Source: Lentimicrobium sp.
GTDB lineage: Bacteria > Bacteroidota > Bacteroidia > Bacteroidales > Lentimicrobiaceae
NCBI GenBank assembly: GCA_019429275.1
Contig: JAHYJC010000001.1
Span: 1 to 64,000, forward strand
Direction of reading: 5' to 3'
Length of the DNA stretch: 64,000 bases
In this document: piece after piece, positions 54,963 to 63,765 of the stretch
How the letters are laid out: every line of letters begins with the position of its first letter
Numbering within the stretch: position 1 is the stretch's first letter
Translations under genes and position numbers: made by a program
Notes under the pieces: model-generated
Told to the model about the DNA's origin: nothing
What the model saw: only the letters and a program-made list of their open reading frames with translations
Databases searched by the model: none

Positions 54963-56573
54963 TTAGAAACTAATGTCAACGCCCAGAGCTACAGTAAAAG
55001 CTTTGCGGTTATAAGTTTCTTTATATGCAGGATAGGGCGCTGCAGCAGGGAATTCCCTGACATTTTCAAGGTACATGGTATTCATAGCACCCAGGTTGAT
55101 GCCGATATTGTTGGTAACCAGGTAGCGCAGACCAGCGGCAATACTGTTGGTTGACAAACTGTGGCTAAGATCTGTCTGGTAAATATCCATAACACCGGTT
55201 TGAGTGCGAAGATAACCGGCACTCACAAGAAATTTGTCGGTAAGTTCATATTCAACACCAAGTCCAAGTTCCCAGAAATTTTTATCCATTACCTTGTCGT
55301 TCTTAACAAATTCGCCATTAAGTTTTTTGCCGTATCCAGCACCTTTGTCAAAATAATAATGCACGCCAGCACTAATATTTAGTTTGTCGGTAGCTTTAAA
55401 TCCGGCACCAACCGAAAGCATAGAAGGCATATCGCTGGGTGTTTCAGCACCGTCGGGATAAAGTCCGGTTTGATCAACGGTTGTTGAGTTTTTAACATTT
55501 ATACTGGCTTTATGCTCATATTTCAAGCCGATGTTCAGCCTGTCGAAATTGAGGTTTACGCCAATCATGGGAACAAACCCTCCGCCGTTTTGTTTTGCAT
55601 CAACTTCTTTATCTGCAGTAGCAGCAGCATTAGCTGACATTGCCTGAGAGTTAGCGCTGTAGGATGCTGAAGCTCCAACGAAAAAGCCCTGGGTCTGTTC
55701 AATGCTCATATTAGTAGGGTCACCACCAAGAGCAGTAATGGTTGCCTGTAGTGTAGCCACTTCCTGTGCAGTCAGACCAGCATTTGTACCCTGTGACAAA
55801 GGAACACCTCCTCCACCGCCATCAAGAATGGGTTGAAGTGAAGTTCCGGTGGCCTGCAAGGTTGTAGATACTGTTGCAAGATAACCTGATAAGGCAGTAA
55901 AAAAGGCAGGGGCCTTAACCATCTCACCACTATAGTTCAAAGCCGGAAATACAGGATTAATTTGAATATTTTTGAGATAACCTGTATAATGATTGTTCAT
56001 CATTACATAGCGAAGGCCGGCACTTAGTGACAGAATGTCATTGATCTTGTAACTCACTCCTCCCTGAATACCATAGAAAACAGACCTTCCTTCAAATTCA
56101 GTTTCAAAACTGTATTGGGTCGTAGGAATGCCACCGCTGGACAGAGAACCGGGAAGACCAGCCACCAGCATTTCAAATGAAGGAAGTCCATCAGCAAACT
56201 TAGCACTTCCACCGCCACCAATAGGATTAAAGCCCAGTGAAAAGGCAAGTTTGTCCTTTTTATAAACGGCATAAACTGATGGAAATAAAGGTGCAACAAC
56301 ATCGCCCTGAAATTCACTGCGGTTTAATCCGGGAAAAGTAGTTTCTATTGTACGTGTTTGAGTGATGTACTGATTGTTTAAAGAGATGTGAAATCCATCT
56401 TTAAGAAAGACCAATCCGGCCGGGTTATAATAAACAGCATCCAGACCCAGCGAGGCATCACGCACCGGCATCCTTATGAAAGAAGCACTCTGGTTAGTAT
56501 TGTGAACAATACCTCCAGCCATTGAAATCAGTGCCAAAGCACTAAGGGTGATCAAGAGTAGAATCTTTTTCAT
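54963..56573 (-). CDS. OmpP1/FadL-type outer membrane protein
   Basis: 536 residues from the ATG at 56573. A signal peptide (KKILLLITLSALALISMAGG) is followed by the FadL signature ASLGLDAVYYNPAGLVFL and a long beta-barrel (SLNNQYITQT, LSVGAGFKATDKLNISAGVH, ending VALGVDISF). FadL proteins pass hydrophobic molecules such as long-chain fatty acids across the outer membrane. A low-complexity Ala/Ser/Gln-rich loop near residues 230-340 is unusual in length. The longer frame to 56612 is not supported. Confidence 0.92.
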   Translation of the reverse strand: MKKILLLITLSALALISMAGGIVHNTNQSASFIRMPVRDASLGLDAVYYNPAGLVFLKDGFHISLNNQYITQTRTIETTFPGLNRSEFQGDVVAPLFPSVYAVYKKDKLAFSLGFNPIGGGGSAKFADGLPSFEMLVAGLPGSLSSGGIPTTQYSFETEFEGRSVFYGIQGGVSYKINDILSLSAGLRYVMMNNHYTGYLKNIQINPVFPALNYSGEMVKAPAFFTALSGYLATVSTTLQATGTSLQPILDGGGGGVPLSQGTNAGLTAQEVATLQATITALGGDPTNMSIEQTQGFFVGASASYSANSQAMSANAAATADKEVDAKQNGGGFVPMIGVNLNFDRLNIGLKYEHKASINVKNSTTVDQTGLYPDGAETPSDMPSMLSVGAGFKATDKLNISAGVHYYFDKGAGYGKKLNGEFVKNDKVMDKNFWELGLGVEYELTDKFLVSAGYLRTQTGVMDIYQTDLSHSLSTNSIAAGLRYLVTNNIGINLGAMNTMYLENVREFPAAAPYPAYKETYNRKAFTVALGVDISF

Positions 56574-56870
56574 TTGAAGATTTTTTGGTTTACAAAGGCT
56601 AAAGTATGGCAATTATTACATATATCAAAATATTTATCAAGATAGGGTAAGGTGGTAACATGTTCATTAATTATTCACTTTTTTCAGATAATTAAATACA
56701 CACATGCTCAATTGTTGAAGCTGAAAGCATAAAAACAGTATAATCTTTTGATTTACAAATGATCACAATTATTCAGCTTATGAAATAAGACCGTACATGA
56801 GCATTTGAAGGAAGCTCTCAACTGTCAATAAAACCCGGCTTTAAAATCAATTAAGCAGCAGGAGTTTTTT

Positions 56871-57110
56871 TTACATCTTATTGATCTTCATAAATTCTTT
56901 TACTATTGGCTCTGCTTTTTCTAAATCAGTATCCAATATATACAAATCAACTGAATATGGTGTACCGGTTGAAAATCCTCTGAAATTTGACTGCTCATAT
57001 TCGTTGATAACATTCGTTGGTATGCCTTCCTTTTCCAATTCAGACCTGAGAAGTTCAACGGTTATTTCGGAACCGGCAAAAACCCGTACTAATTTGCTCT
57101 TCGTTTCCAT
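56871..57110 (-). CDS. DUF2007-type small protein
   Basis: 79 residues from the ATG at 57110 (METKSKLVRVFAGSEITVEL). It fits the DUF2007 pattern of a small ferredoxin-like signal-transducing domain: LLRSELEKEGIPTNVINEYEQS, then VDLYILDTDLEKAEPIV. There is no signal peptide. Function unknown. It stands alone between the FadL-type gene and ung, about 110 bases after the ung start. The extra N-terminal residues of the longer frame (to 57173) are not conserved-looking. Confidence 0.8.
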   Translation of the reverse strand: METKSKLVRVFAGSEITVELLRSELEKEGIPTNVINEYEQSNFRGFSTGTPYSVDLYILDTDLEKAEPIVKEFMKINKM

Positions 57111-57222
57111 GGCTTTAGTTTTAACAGATAAATAATTTTCAATAAAAATAATGCATTTGCTGTTGAAATTCACATAAGTTGATTATTAAACAGGAGAAAA
57201 CGTATAACTTTTGAAAATAGAA

Positions 57223-57903
57223 CTAGTCCAGCCGCCAAACTATCGGCTCAATGCCTTTGGAAACCAGCAACTCATTGGCTTTTGAAAAGTGTTTGCAGCC
57301 ATAAAATCCACGATATACACTCAGGGGAGAAGGATGCGGAGCTTCGAGCACGAAATGTTTCGACAAATCGATCAGCGATTTCTTTTCGCGGGCAAAGTTT
57401 CCCCACAATAGAAACACCAGATTAGCCCGCTCTTCAGACAATTTTTTAATCACCGCATTTGTAAAAATTTCCCATCCCCTACCCTGATGCGACCCGGCCT
57501 GATTGGCCCTGACAGTCAAAGTGGCATTGAGTAACAAAACACCACGCTCTGCCCAGGCTGCAAGGTTTCCTGATTTCGGATATGAAAGTCCGGTATCGGT
57601 TTGTAGTTCTCTGAAAATATTCTGCAGTGATGGAGGAAAATCTACACCTGATGGTACCGAAAAACACAATCCGTGCGCCTGACCATCACCATGATATGGA
57701 TCCTGACCCAAAAGAACAATTTTAACTTTATCAAACGGAGTTTTGTTAAAAGCTTCGAAAATCTGATTTCCGGGAGGATAAATCCTATACTTTTTTTTCT
57801 CTTCGATCAAAAATTCTTTAAGATCCTGAAAATAAGGGCTGGAAAATTCCTCAGAAAGAACTTGTTTCCAGCTTTCATGAATTTGTGGATTTATTTTGTC
57901 CAT
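57223..57903 (-). CDS. ung: Uracil-DNA glycosylase (family 1)
   Basis: 226 residues. The water-activating motif is VLLGQDPYHGDGQAHGL with the catalytic Asp and Tyr. The DNA-intercalation loop is APHPSPLSVYRGF with the catalytic His. LLLNATLTVRANQAGSH and FLLWGNFAREK are also standard. It removes uracil from DNA. Length is normal. It is divergent from the small lipoprotein gene at 58011. Confidence 0.97.
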   Translation of the reverse strand: MDKINPQIHESWKQVLSEEFSSPYFQDLKEFLIEEKKKYRIYPPGNQIFEAFNKTPFDKVKIVLLGQDPYHGDGQAHGLCFSVPSGVDFPPSLQNIFRELQTDTGLSYPKSGNLAAWAERGVLLLNATLTVRANQAGSHQGRGWEIFTNAVIKKLSEERANLVFLLWGNFAREKKSLIDLSKHFVLEAPHPSPLSVYRGFYGCKHFSKANELLVSKGIEPIVWRLD

Positions 57904-57952
57904 TTTCAGTTACATTTTCGAATAAAACGGATAAACAATAAAACTGATTTTT

Positions 57953-57984
57953 TTGAGTTAATAGGTATGAGATGATTATATTTG
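57953..57984 (+). promoter_or_regulatory. Promoter of the 42-residue lipoprotein gene
   Basis: A -33 TTG (57953-57955) within a T-rich run is separated by 21 bases from a perfect -7 box TATATTTG (57977-57984), 27 bases before the ATG at 58011. Confidence 0.6.
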
Positions 57985-58010
57985 CAAAAAAAAACACAAC
58001 GGGTAAAAAT

Positions 58011-58139
58011 ATGAAAAAAATTGCTGTAATGCTATTGATAACATTATCTCTTGGAATTATAATGTCATCGTGCAATTCCACCAAAAAATGCTCTGCATAC
58101 GGTGAAACCGACAAATATAAGGTTGATCGTAACCGCTAA
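58011..58139 (+). CDS. 42-residue lipoprotein
   Basis: The product has a classical lipoprotein signal (KKIAVMLLITLSLGIIMSSC, lipobox MSSC) and a mature part of only 22 residues. That part reads CNSTKKCSAYGETDK followed by YKVDRNR. A second Cys in the KKCSAYGE motif is the only other feature. The gene has its own promoter and a terminator, so it is a real transcription unit and not a by-product of a longer gene. Function unknown. Small lipoproteins with a C-x-A-Y type motif occur in this phylum, but I cannot name the family. It is 100 bases before an outer-membrane protein gene. Confidence 0.8.
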   Translation: MKKIAVMLLITLSLGIIMSSCNSTKKCSAYGETDKYKVDRNR

Positions 58140-58158
58140 GAAAACATTTCTTCTGATC

Positions 58159-58186
58159 AGCCTGTGAACTGACACGGGCTTTTTTT
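58159..58186 (+). terminator. Terminator after the 42-residue lipoprotein gene
   Basis: AGCCTGTG pairs with CACGGGCT (one G-T pair) with a 6-base loop, then a run of seven T residues. The T-run overlaps the -33 region of the next promoter. Confidence 0.85.
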
Positions 58187-58187
58187 G

Positions 58188-58218
58188 TTGATAGCGGCAT
58201 ATTCTTTGATTATATTTG
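58188..58218 (+). promoter_or_regulatory. Promoter of the 58239 gene
   Basis: A -33 TTG (58188-58190) is separated by 20 bases from a perfect -7 box TATATTTG (58211-58218), 21 bases before the ATG at 58239. Confidence 0.65.
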
Positions 58219-58238
58219 TACTCGGAATAAAACAGAAT

Positions 58239-59012
58239 ATGCAACACGTCTTTAAAGTACTTCTACTTTTTTCTACACTATTGCTCTTTTCATCACATTT
58301 AGCCCAGGCTCAATATATTGATGAGAATGAGTATGATCTGACCGGCGACAATCTGCTTTTCAGAAAAGAAATGAGTGGAAGTGGAATCATACATAATAAT
58401 GGCTGGGGAGTTGAATTCAGAATGGGCAGAAATAAAACGTATTTCAAAAAAAATATGTTTGAAGCAAACCTTATTGAAATGCGCAACAGCAAGGAAATCA
58501 AGTCAATAAATCCTTTCTTTACCAATACACGCAGCTATTATTACGGAAAACTTAATGCGGTTTACATGCTTCGCACCGGAATAGGCCAGCAGAGGATGTT
58601 AAACCGAAAACCATATTATGGTGGTGTTGAACTTCGTTTATTTTATTCAGGTGGTATATCTGCAGGCTTCGCCAAACCTGTTTATCTTCACATCATCGAA
58701 CTTGATGAAGGCTCCTACAGATACATTACGATTACTGAACGATATGATCCTGAAAATCATTTTCCTGACAATATTTATGGCAGAGCATCTTTTTTAAAGG
58801 GATTTGATGAACTCGGGTTCTATCCGGGTTTATATGCAAAAGCCGGCTTGAATGTTGATTTTGGCACCCTGAATCAAAGGCCAAAAATCATTGAGGCCGG
58901 AATAGCTTTTGATGCATTTGCAAAAGGAATTCCCATGATGGCTTTTTCGGATCCGAATCAATTCTTTCTCACACTTTATATCAGTTTTGGAATTGGCAAA
59001 CGATACGACTGA
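58239..59012 (+). CDS. Outer-membrane-type beta-barrel protein, unknown function
   Basis: 257 residues from the ATG at 58239. The signal peptide is MQHVFKVLLLFSTLLLFSSH.. ending near AQAQ. The mature protein is rich in alternating strands with Gly/Tyr/Arg (SGSGIIHNNGWGVEFRMGR, FYPGLYAKAGLNVDFG) and ends in LTLYISFGIGKRYD. The pattern is that of a small outer-membrane barrel. A longer frame back to 58185 crosses the promoter and is not used. The function is unknown. It may be co-regulated with the small lipoprotein gene. Confidence 0.75.
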   Translation: MQHVFKVLLLFSTLLLFSSHLAQAQYIDENEYDLTGDNLLFRKEMSGSGIIHNNGWGVEFRMGRNKTYFKKNMFEANLIEMRNSKEIKSINPFFTNTRSYYYGKLNAVYMLRTGIGQQRMLNRKPYYGGVELRLFYSGGISAGFAKPVYLHIIELDEGSYRYITITERYDPENHFPDNIYGRASFLKGFDELGFYPGLYAKAGLNVDFGTLNQRPKIIEAGIAFDAFAKGIPMMAFSDPNQFFLTLYISFGIGKRYD

Positions 59013-59260
59013 GATTCAAGAGATTTGGCAAACAAAATTCCTTTGAGATAATCCACCCATCCAACTTTGATTTTCCAGATCAGATCAGGACGAATCAGGC
59101 ATCTATTTCATAAGGATTCATCTAATTAATTCCAAATTCCTTGCCTTATCCGGCAATCTCCTGAAAATCTGATTCAAAACCAATCCGCAATTCGGGATTG
59201 AATTGAATGAATGAAACATGATAATAATTTCATTCAATCCGTTACCAGTATAATACAAAT
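59013..59260. other. Convergent intergenic gap
   Basis: About 250 bases with no gene. An imperfect inverted repeat (GGATTGAATTGAATGAATG with CATTCAATCC near 59190-59240) is the only structure. A terminator for the opposite strand follows. Confidence 0.45.
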
Positions 59261-59295
59261 AAAAACGCCCGGCAGATTAAGAATTCTACCGGGCG
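59261..59295 (-). terminator. Terminator after the type IX cargo genes
   Basis: On the minus strand, GCGCCCGGTAG and the opposed CTGCCGGGCG form a GC-rich stem with a loop of about 9 bases, followed by TTTTTAT. It lies 19 bases after the stop of the 59314 gene. Confidence 0.8.
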
Positions 59296-59313
59296 CAGAT
59301 AAGAACTGAATTA

Positions 59314-60786
59314 CTATTTTCGGATAATAACCCTGGACATTGCGTTATAATCATCGACCTGTAATCGCAATACATACATTCCATCAGGCAAATCGCCCAG
59401 CTCCAGATTTTTAATCATCCCGGAAGCTACAGGAATTTTGTCTGTAAACCTGACTTTTCCAAGCAGGTCATATAAATTGACTTCGGCAACACCATTCACA
59501 GAATTTTTTAATTTAACATTAATGGTATTTACTGCAGGCACAGGATAAACTTTTATACCATTCTGAACTGAACCCGGATCATCTATTCCAAGAGTAACAG
59601 TCCGGAAGTTCCATGTAGGACTCCAATCGCTGGTATCCCTGCTACTGTTTGCCAGGACTCTCCAATAAAAAACACCAGCACTGTCAAGGACATGAATGGG
59701 AACCTTAAACTGAACATTATTTCCCGAAGTTGGTGAAAGAACATTATACTTGAAAGCAGAGGATAAATCGCTGTTTTTGCCTAATTCCAAAGAATACGAA
59801 AGAGTGCCTGATATTCTTGACCAGGTCAATGAAGGTTGTAAGATTACGTTAGTTGAATTATTTGCAGGACTGACAAGATTTACTGTTGACAGAGTTGTAA
59901 AACTCCTTATGGGCGAAAAAAGTGTATCCTTTGAATGAATTGCGGCCATTCTCCAATAATACTGAGTATTAAAATTCAAAGTATCCGGTCTTGTTCTGGT
60001 TACAGTTTTAAGTGCATTATAAATTTCATAATGCAAAAAATCAGGTTCAGTGGAAATATAGATATTGTACTTATTAACTCCTTTAATTTCGGTCCACTGT
60101 AATTCGACATCCGGAGTCATCCCTACAGCCCCATCAGCAGGCTGACGAAGCGGAAATGTATTAATAATGGTTACGCTTCTCACATCTGACCATTCAGAGA
60201 CATCGGCCGTATGTTGTGCCCTCAATCTCACATAATACGTTTCGCCAAAGTAAAGGTTTGCTGCATTTGCTCTGCCAAGATGGCCGGCAGCATTGAATAT
60301 AGCCAATGCCGGACTATCAAATGTACTTGTCGTATCGAATTGAAATTCAAAGGTATCAATACCATTTATTGATTGCCATTGCACTTCAACGTTACTGTTT
60401 ACCGTAGCGTTGGGGAGAGGTCTGCTAATGGTTGGCCTCACAATAATTGTAAATTTTCTGGTCTCTGTCCAATCAGAACTACCTGTCGGATCAACAGCCT
60501 TTACACGCCAGAAATACACACCGCCAAACATAAGGTTTGAAACCTGATATCTTGTGAGATCGGTTGTAAATTCCGAAGGAGCAGTAAATGCTTCATCAGT
60601 ACTTAGCTGAATCATGTAATACAATCCTGGAGCTCCAACTACCGAATTCCAGTCAAGATCTAACTTGGGTGCAACGCCGGTCAGATTGTTCGAGGGAGAA
60701 ACAAGCTCAGGAGCAGAAATATCCTGAGAAGCCATAGTAAAAACTGATCCTATTGCCAGAACAAGTGAGAGAATTATTTTTTTCAT
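59314..60786 (-). CDS. Secreted FN3-repeat protein with type IX sorting domain
   Basis: 490 residues with a signal peptide (KKIILSLVLAIGSVFTMAS). Four fibronectin type III-like repeats of about 95 residues follow (each opening with a P-x-L/N-x-x-x-x-V/T type strand and closing with YYWRV/YFWRV and W(S/T) motifs). The C-terminal 80 residues are a type IX sorting domain (IKVYPVPAVNTINVKL..., DGMYVLRLQVDD). It should be exported by the type IX system and attached to the surface or released. It lies 51 bases after the 60838 gene, likely in one transcript. Confidence 0.9.
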   Translation of the reverse strand: MKKIILSLVLAIGSVFTMASQDISAPELVSPSNNLTGVAPKLDLDWNSVVGAPGLYYMIQLSTDEAFTAPSEFTTDLTRYQVSNLMFGGVYFWRVKAVDPTGSSDWTETRKFTIIVRPTISRPLPNATVNSNVEVQWQSINGIDTFEFQFDTTSTFDSPALAIFNAAGHLGRANAANLYFGETYYVRLRAQHTADVSEWSDVRSVTIINTFPLRQPADGAVGMTPDVELQWTEIKGVNKYNIYISTEPDFLHYEIYNALKTVTRTRPDTLNFNTQYYWRMAAIHSKDTLFSPIRSFTTLSTVNLVSPANNSTNVILQPSLTWSRISGTLSYSLELGKNSDLSSAFKYNVLSPTSGNNVQFKVPIHVLDSAGVFYWRVLANSSRDTSDWSPTWNFRTVTLGIDDPGSVQNGIKVYPVPAVNTINVKLKNSVNGVAEVNLYDLLGKVRFTDKIPVASGMIKNLELGDLPDGMYVLRLQVDDYNAMSRVIIRK

Positions 60787-60837
60787 TGTTGTTGAATTTT
60801 CTAATTAAATAAAATATTTCAGCTTATCAGACTTACC

Positions 60838-63684
60838 TTACCTGGCAGTAACAAATTTAGCAACTCGTACACCTGTATCTGAGGTTACTTTCAGAAGATA
60901 GGTACCATTTGAAAGTCCGTCAGCTGAAACCGATATATTCTGATCGCCCCGGAGAACGAAAGTTTCAAGCGATTTTACGAGTGTTCCCCTGAGGTTGAAA
61001 ATTTCAATCTGAATATTTTCATTTTTCGATAGTGACAATGAAAAATTAACTTCAGACTGAACAGGATTAGGGTACACTTTAAGTGTTTTAGAAATCGGTG
61101 AATCTTCAAAATCAGGACCATCGATTCCGACAAAAAGACGATTTTCAAAGATGCCGTTGCCATGAGTTGCAATGTATATAGCTCCGAAATTATTGACACC
61201 AGTATAATTCTCAATCCAAGGCCTTGAAATTGTTTGCTGACGAACCATCATGACAGGGATAGTCCCAAGTCCGGTATTTTCGGCTGACCATGTCGGACTT
61301 GCAGATAATGATTCTGTAGAATAAACGCCAAGCTCTGTACCAAGAATAACCCGACTTGTATTGTTCATTTCGATGATTACTGAATAAACCGGCATAGCGG
61401 GCAAATTGCCCTGAATCGGATTAAATTCCGGATCTGAACTCAAAGCGTTGGTCGATCTGAATACAAACTCGCTATTACCATAATTCCCCAAAGTAACAAT
61501 CACATGATTATCGTTTTTTGGATCAACAGCAATAGAGGTTACATAACGTTGTCCAAAATCTTTAACAATTGAGGTATTGATTATACAGCCGCTACTTCTC
61601 ACATCAGCTCTGATAGAATCGTATGCCAGAGCAACATTTGCAATGCGATAAAGTTTTCCATCAGTTGTTCCAACGTAAACATAATTGGCATCCGAAGAAA
61701 ATGCAAGACTTGAGGGAACTCCAGTTATATTGGCTATCCTGTCCCATGATGGCAAGGAGCTGAAATTCAATATGTTTCTTGACATATAGACAGCATTAGA
61801 AGTGCCAATGAACATCAATGATGAAACAACATCTTTCACCTGCAAGGTATCTCCATTATTCAGTCCAACAGGCAGAGTATATTTAAAGGGGAATTGGTTG
61901 TTTTTACTCCGGGCAATGACAACATCTCCGGCATTATGATTTTTTGTAGCTTTAAATGTTACGCTATCTCTGGAATACACATTATTGAAACTTTCCCATA
62001 ATTTAAATGGTGTAATAAAGTTACCGGAATTTTGATTTGCAACTTCAGCACCATATAAAAATGAGTTGGCTTCAGAAACACCATAGTCATTCGAGCGGAC
62101 CAGCAATCCCCCGGTTGAAGAATAAAAAACTGCTGCAGGGTTTATCATTGACATGTCAACGGTTCCTCCAACAAAATTGCCTAAAATCTGAGTAGCATTC
62201 TCTACTGTGTTTCCCTTTCTGTCGAGATATAACACTCCATTACCCTGAGTTCCACCAAGCGTTCTGCCCATGTCGTCGTAAGCGACAGTGTAAAACATAG
62301 AGGTTTTATAATTTCGGTTGAGAGACTGAACCGATTCAAAGTTATTACTTGTGACACCCACGCCCAAATCATTAGAAAAATAGATATTTTGGGTGTTATT
62401 TGGATTTATAGCAATAGAGTGGATAAGAATTCCAACAAAAGAAGTATTTCTTCTTTCCTGCCATTGATAAAAGCCTGTTTCCTGAATTTTAGTACCTTCC
62501 CAAACAGTAACTCCACCAATAAAAATTTTATCGGGATTAGCAGGACTCACAACAATGCAGCCGGCATATTCGCCATAATTAATTCCGGTAGTTGAGTTTC
62601 CGAATACATTGAACAAAACACTGCCACCGGGGCCTACTATTTTCCAGGTTTCGCCTTTATCGCGGGAAACAAATATTCCTCTTAACTGGCCGCGAAGATT
62701 TCCTGATACGGATCCATCAGAAACCATCATGGCGTAAATTGTTGAAGCATCAGAAGGAGCAAAAGCAACTTCTATCCTGCCTATAGCTTCGTTAGGAAGA
62801 CTATCCTGCCCTGCACCGGTTGAGCGCAAAACGAATCCATCAGAAGTTCCGTTAGATGAAATATAGAGTAAATTGTCGACTGAAGCTGCAATTGCACCGT
62901 CAGGTCCTATCTTTACTTCAGTACTGTTGCCTGATAAATTCTGACTTCCAGATTTGGCAAAAACCCAGTTTTGTCCTCCGTCAGAAGAAAATCTGAGACC
63001 ATTGTTTGTGGCAGCCAGAACAACTCCGTTGTTGCCTGCAGCAATTTTATTAACAAAAGCCCAGTCTGCTGAAGGATTATTGACAGAGCCTGGATTGGTT
63101 GAAGCGAGTTTCGTAAACGTATTTCCATCAGTCGATTTATAAATTCCCTGACCTATAAATCCACTGAATAAATTTAGCCTTTCGCTGGAAAAAGTTTCAC
63201 CAGTACCAACATAAATGTCACCTCCGGGAGCCTGAGTCATACAGGAAACGTTCAGAACATTGTTTCCGGTTTGAACCTGATTCCATGTAAGTCCTCCGGT
63301 TGTTGATTTCCATAACCCTCCTGAAACACTTCCGGCAATAATTGTTTTTGCCGTATTGTCTCTATTATCAATAATTATTGCACGGGTACGGCCGGCTATG
63401 TTATCCGGACCCATTGATGTCCAGTTAAGCCCTATTGCACCCGATGATTTTAATTCTTTAGCCTGATTCCTTGCATTGATAACATCAGCCGGATTGACCT
63501 GACCAGTTACCTGATTTCCTCTCAACTGAGCCATATATGACCAGCCGGCTTTTATGCCGTCGGAGAAAATTTCCGTATCAGATTGTCCCGAAAGATTCCT
63601 GTAAGAGCCGGAAGTTGTGAGCATGAACATACATGCGCCAAAAGTTAATGCAAAGAAACCAAAGAGTAAACTTCTATTTTTCAT
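60838..63684 (-). CDS. Secreted BNR/VPS10-type beta-propeller protein with type IX sorting domain
   Basis: 948 residues. After a signal peptide (LLFGFFALTFGACMFML), the protein has repeated sialidase/BNR-like propeller motifs: WTSMGPDNIAGRTRAI, SGGLWKSTTGGLTWNQV, GIYKSTDGNTFTKL, LRFSSDGGQNWVF and GIFVSRDKGETWKIV. These Asp-box-like SxDxGxTW segments mark beta-propellers of photosystem-II-stability-factor or VPS10 type. The end (about 865-948) is a type IX sorting domain (LKVYPNPVQSEVNF..., SNGTYLLKVTSDTG). No catalytic sialidase residues could be recognised. It probably binds or processes extracellular material. Confidence 0.9.
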   Translation of the reverse strand: MKNRSLLFGFFALTFGACMFMLTTSGSYRNLSGQSDTEIFSDGIKAGWSYMAQLRGNQVTGQVNPADVINARNQAKELKSSGAIGLNWTSMGPDNIAGRTRAIIIDNRDNTAKTIIAGSVSGGLWKSTTGGLTWNQVQTGNNVLNVSCMTQAPGGDIYVGTGETFSSERLNLFSGFIGQGIYKSTDGNTFTKLASTNPGSVNNPSADWAFVNKIAAGNNGVVLAATNNGLRFSSDGGQNWVFAKSGSQNLSGNSTEVKIGPDGAIAASVDNLLYISSNGTSDGFVLRSTGAGQDSLPNEAIGRIEVAFAPSDASTIYAMMVSDGSVSGNLRGQLRGIFVSRDKGETWKIVGPGGSVLFNVFGNSTTGINYGEYAGCIVVSPANPDKIFIGGVTVWEGTKIQETGFYQWQERRNTSFVGILIHSIAINPNNTQNIYFSNDLGVGVTSNNFESVQSLNRNYKTSMFYTVAYDDMGRTLGGTQGNGVLYLDRKGNTVENATQILGNFVGGTVDMSMINPAAVFYSSTGGLLVRSNDYGVSEANSFLYGAEVANQNSGNFITPFKLWESFNNVYSRDSVTFKATKNHNAGDVVIARSKNNQFPFKYTLPVGLNNGDTLQVKDVVSSLMFIGTSNAVYMSRNILNFSSLPSWDRIANITGVPSSLAFSSDANYVYVGTTDGKLYRIANVALAYDSIRADVRSSGCIINTSIVKDFGQRYVTSIAVDPKNDNHVIVTLGNYGNSEFVFRSTNALSSDPEFNPIQGNLPAMPVYSVIIEMNNTSRVILGTELGVYSTESLSASPTWSAENTGLGTIPVMMVRQQTISRPWIENYTGVNNFGAIYIATHGNGIFENRLFVGIDGPDFEDSPISKTLKVYPNPVQSEVNFSLSLSKNENIQIEIFNLRGTLVKSLETFVLRGDQNISVSADGLSNGTYLLKVTSDTGVRVAKFVTAR

Positions 63685-63734
63685 ATTATTAGAGTTTATG
63701 GATATTTCGATTTAAGAAATACTAAACAGGGGGG

Positions 63735-63763
63735 CAAGTTACGCCTTTTTTAAAGACACACAA
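63735..63763 (-). promoter_or_regulatory. Promoter of the type IX cargo genes
   Basis: On the minus strand a -33 TTG (63763-63761) is separated by 19 bases from TAACTTG (63741-63735). It lies about 50 bases before the ATG at 63684. Confidence 0.55.
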
Positions 63764-63765
63764 GC

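Noticed and set aside
59190-59245. Inverted repeat in the convergent gap as a CRISPR-like or mobile element remnant
   Set aside because: Only one imperfect copy, with no repeat-spacer pattern and no transposase.
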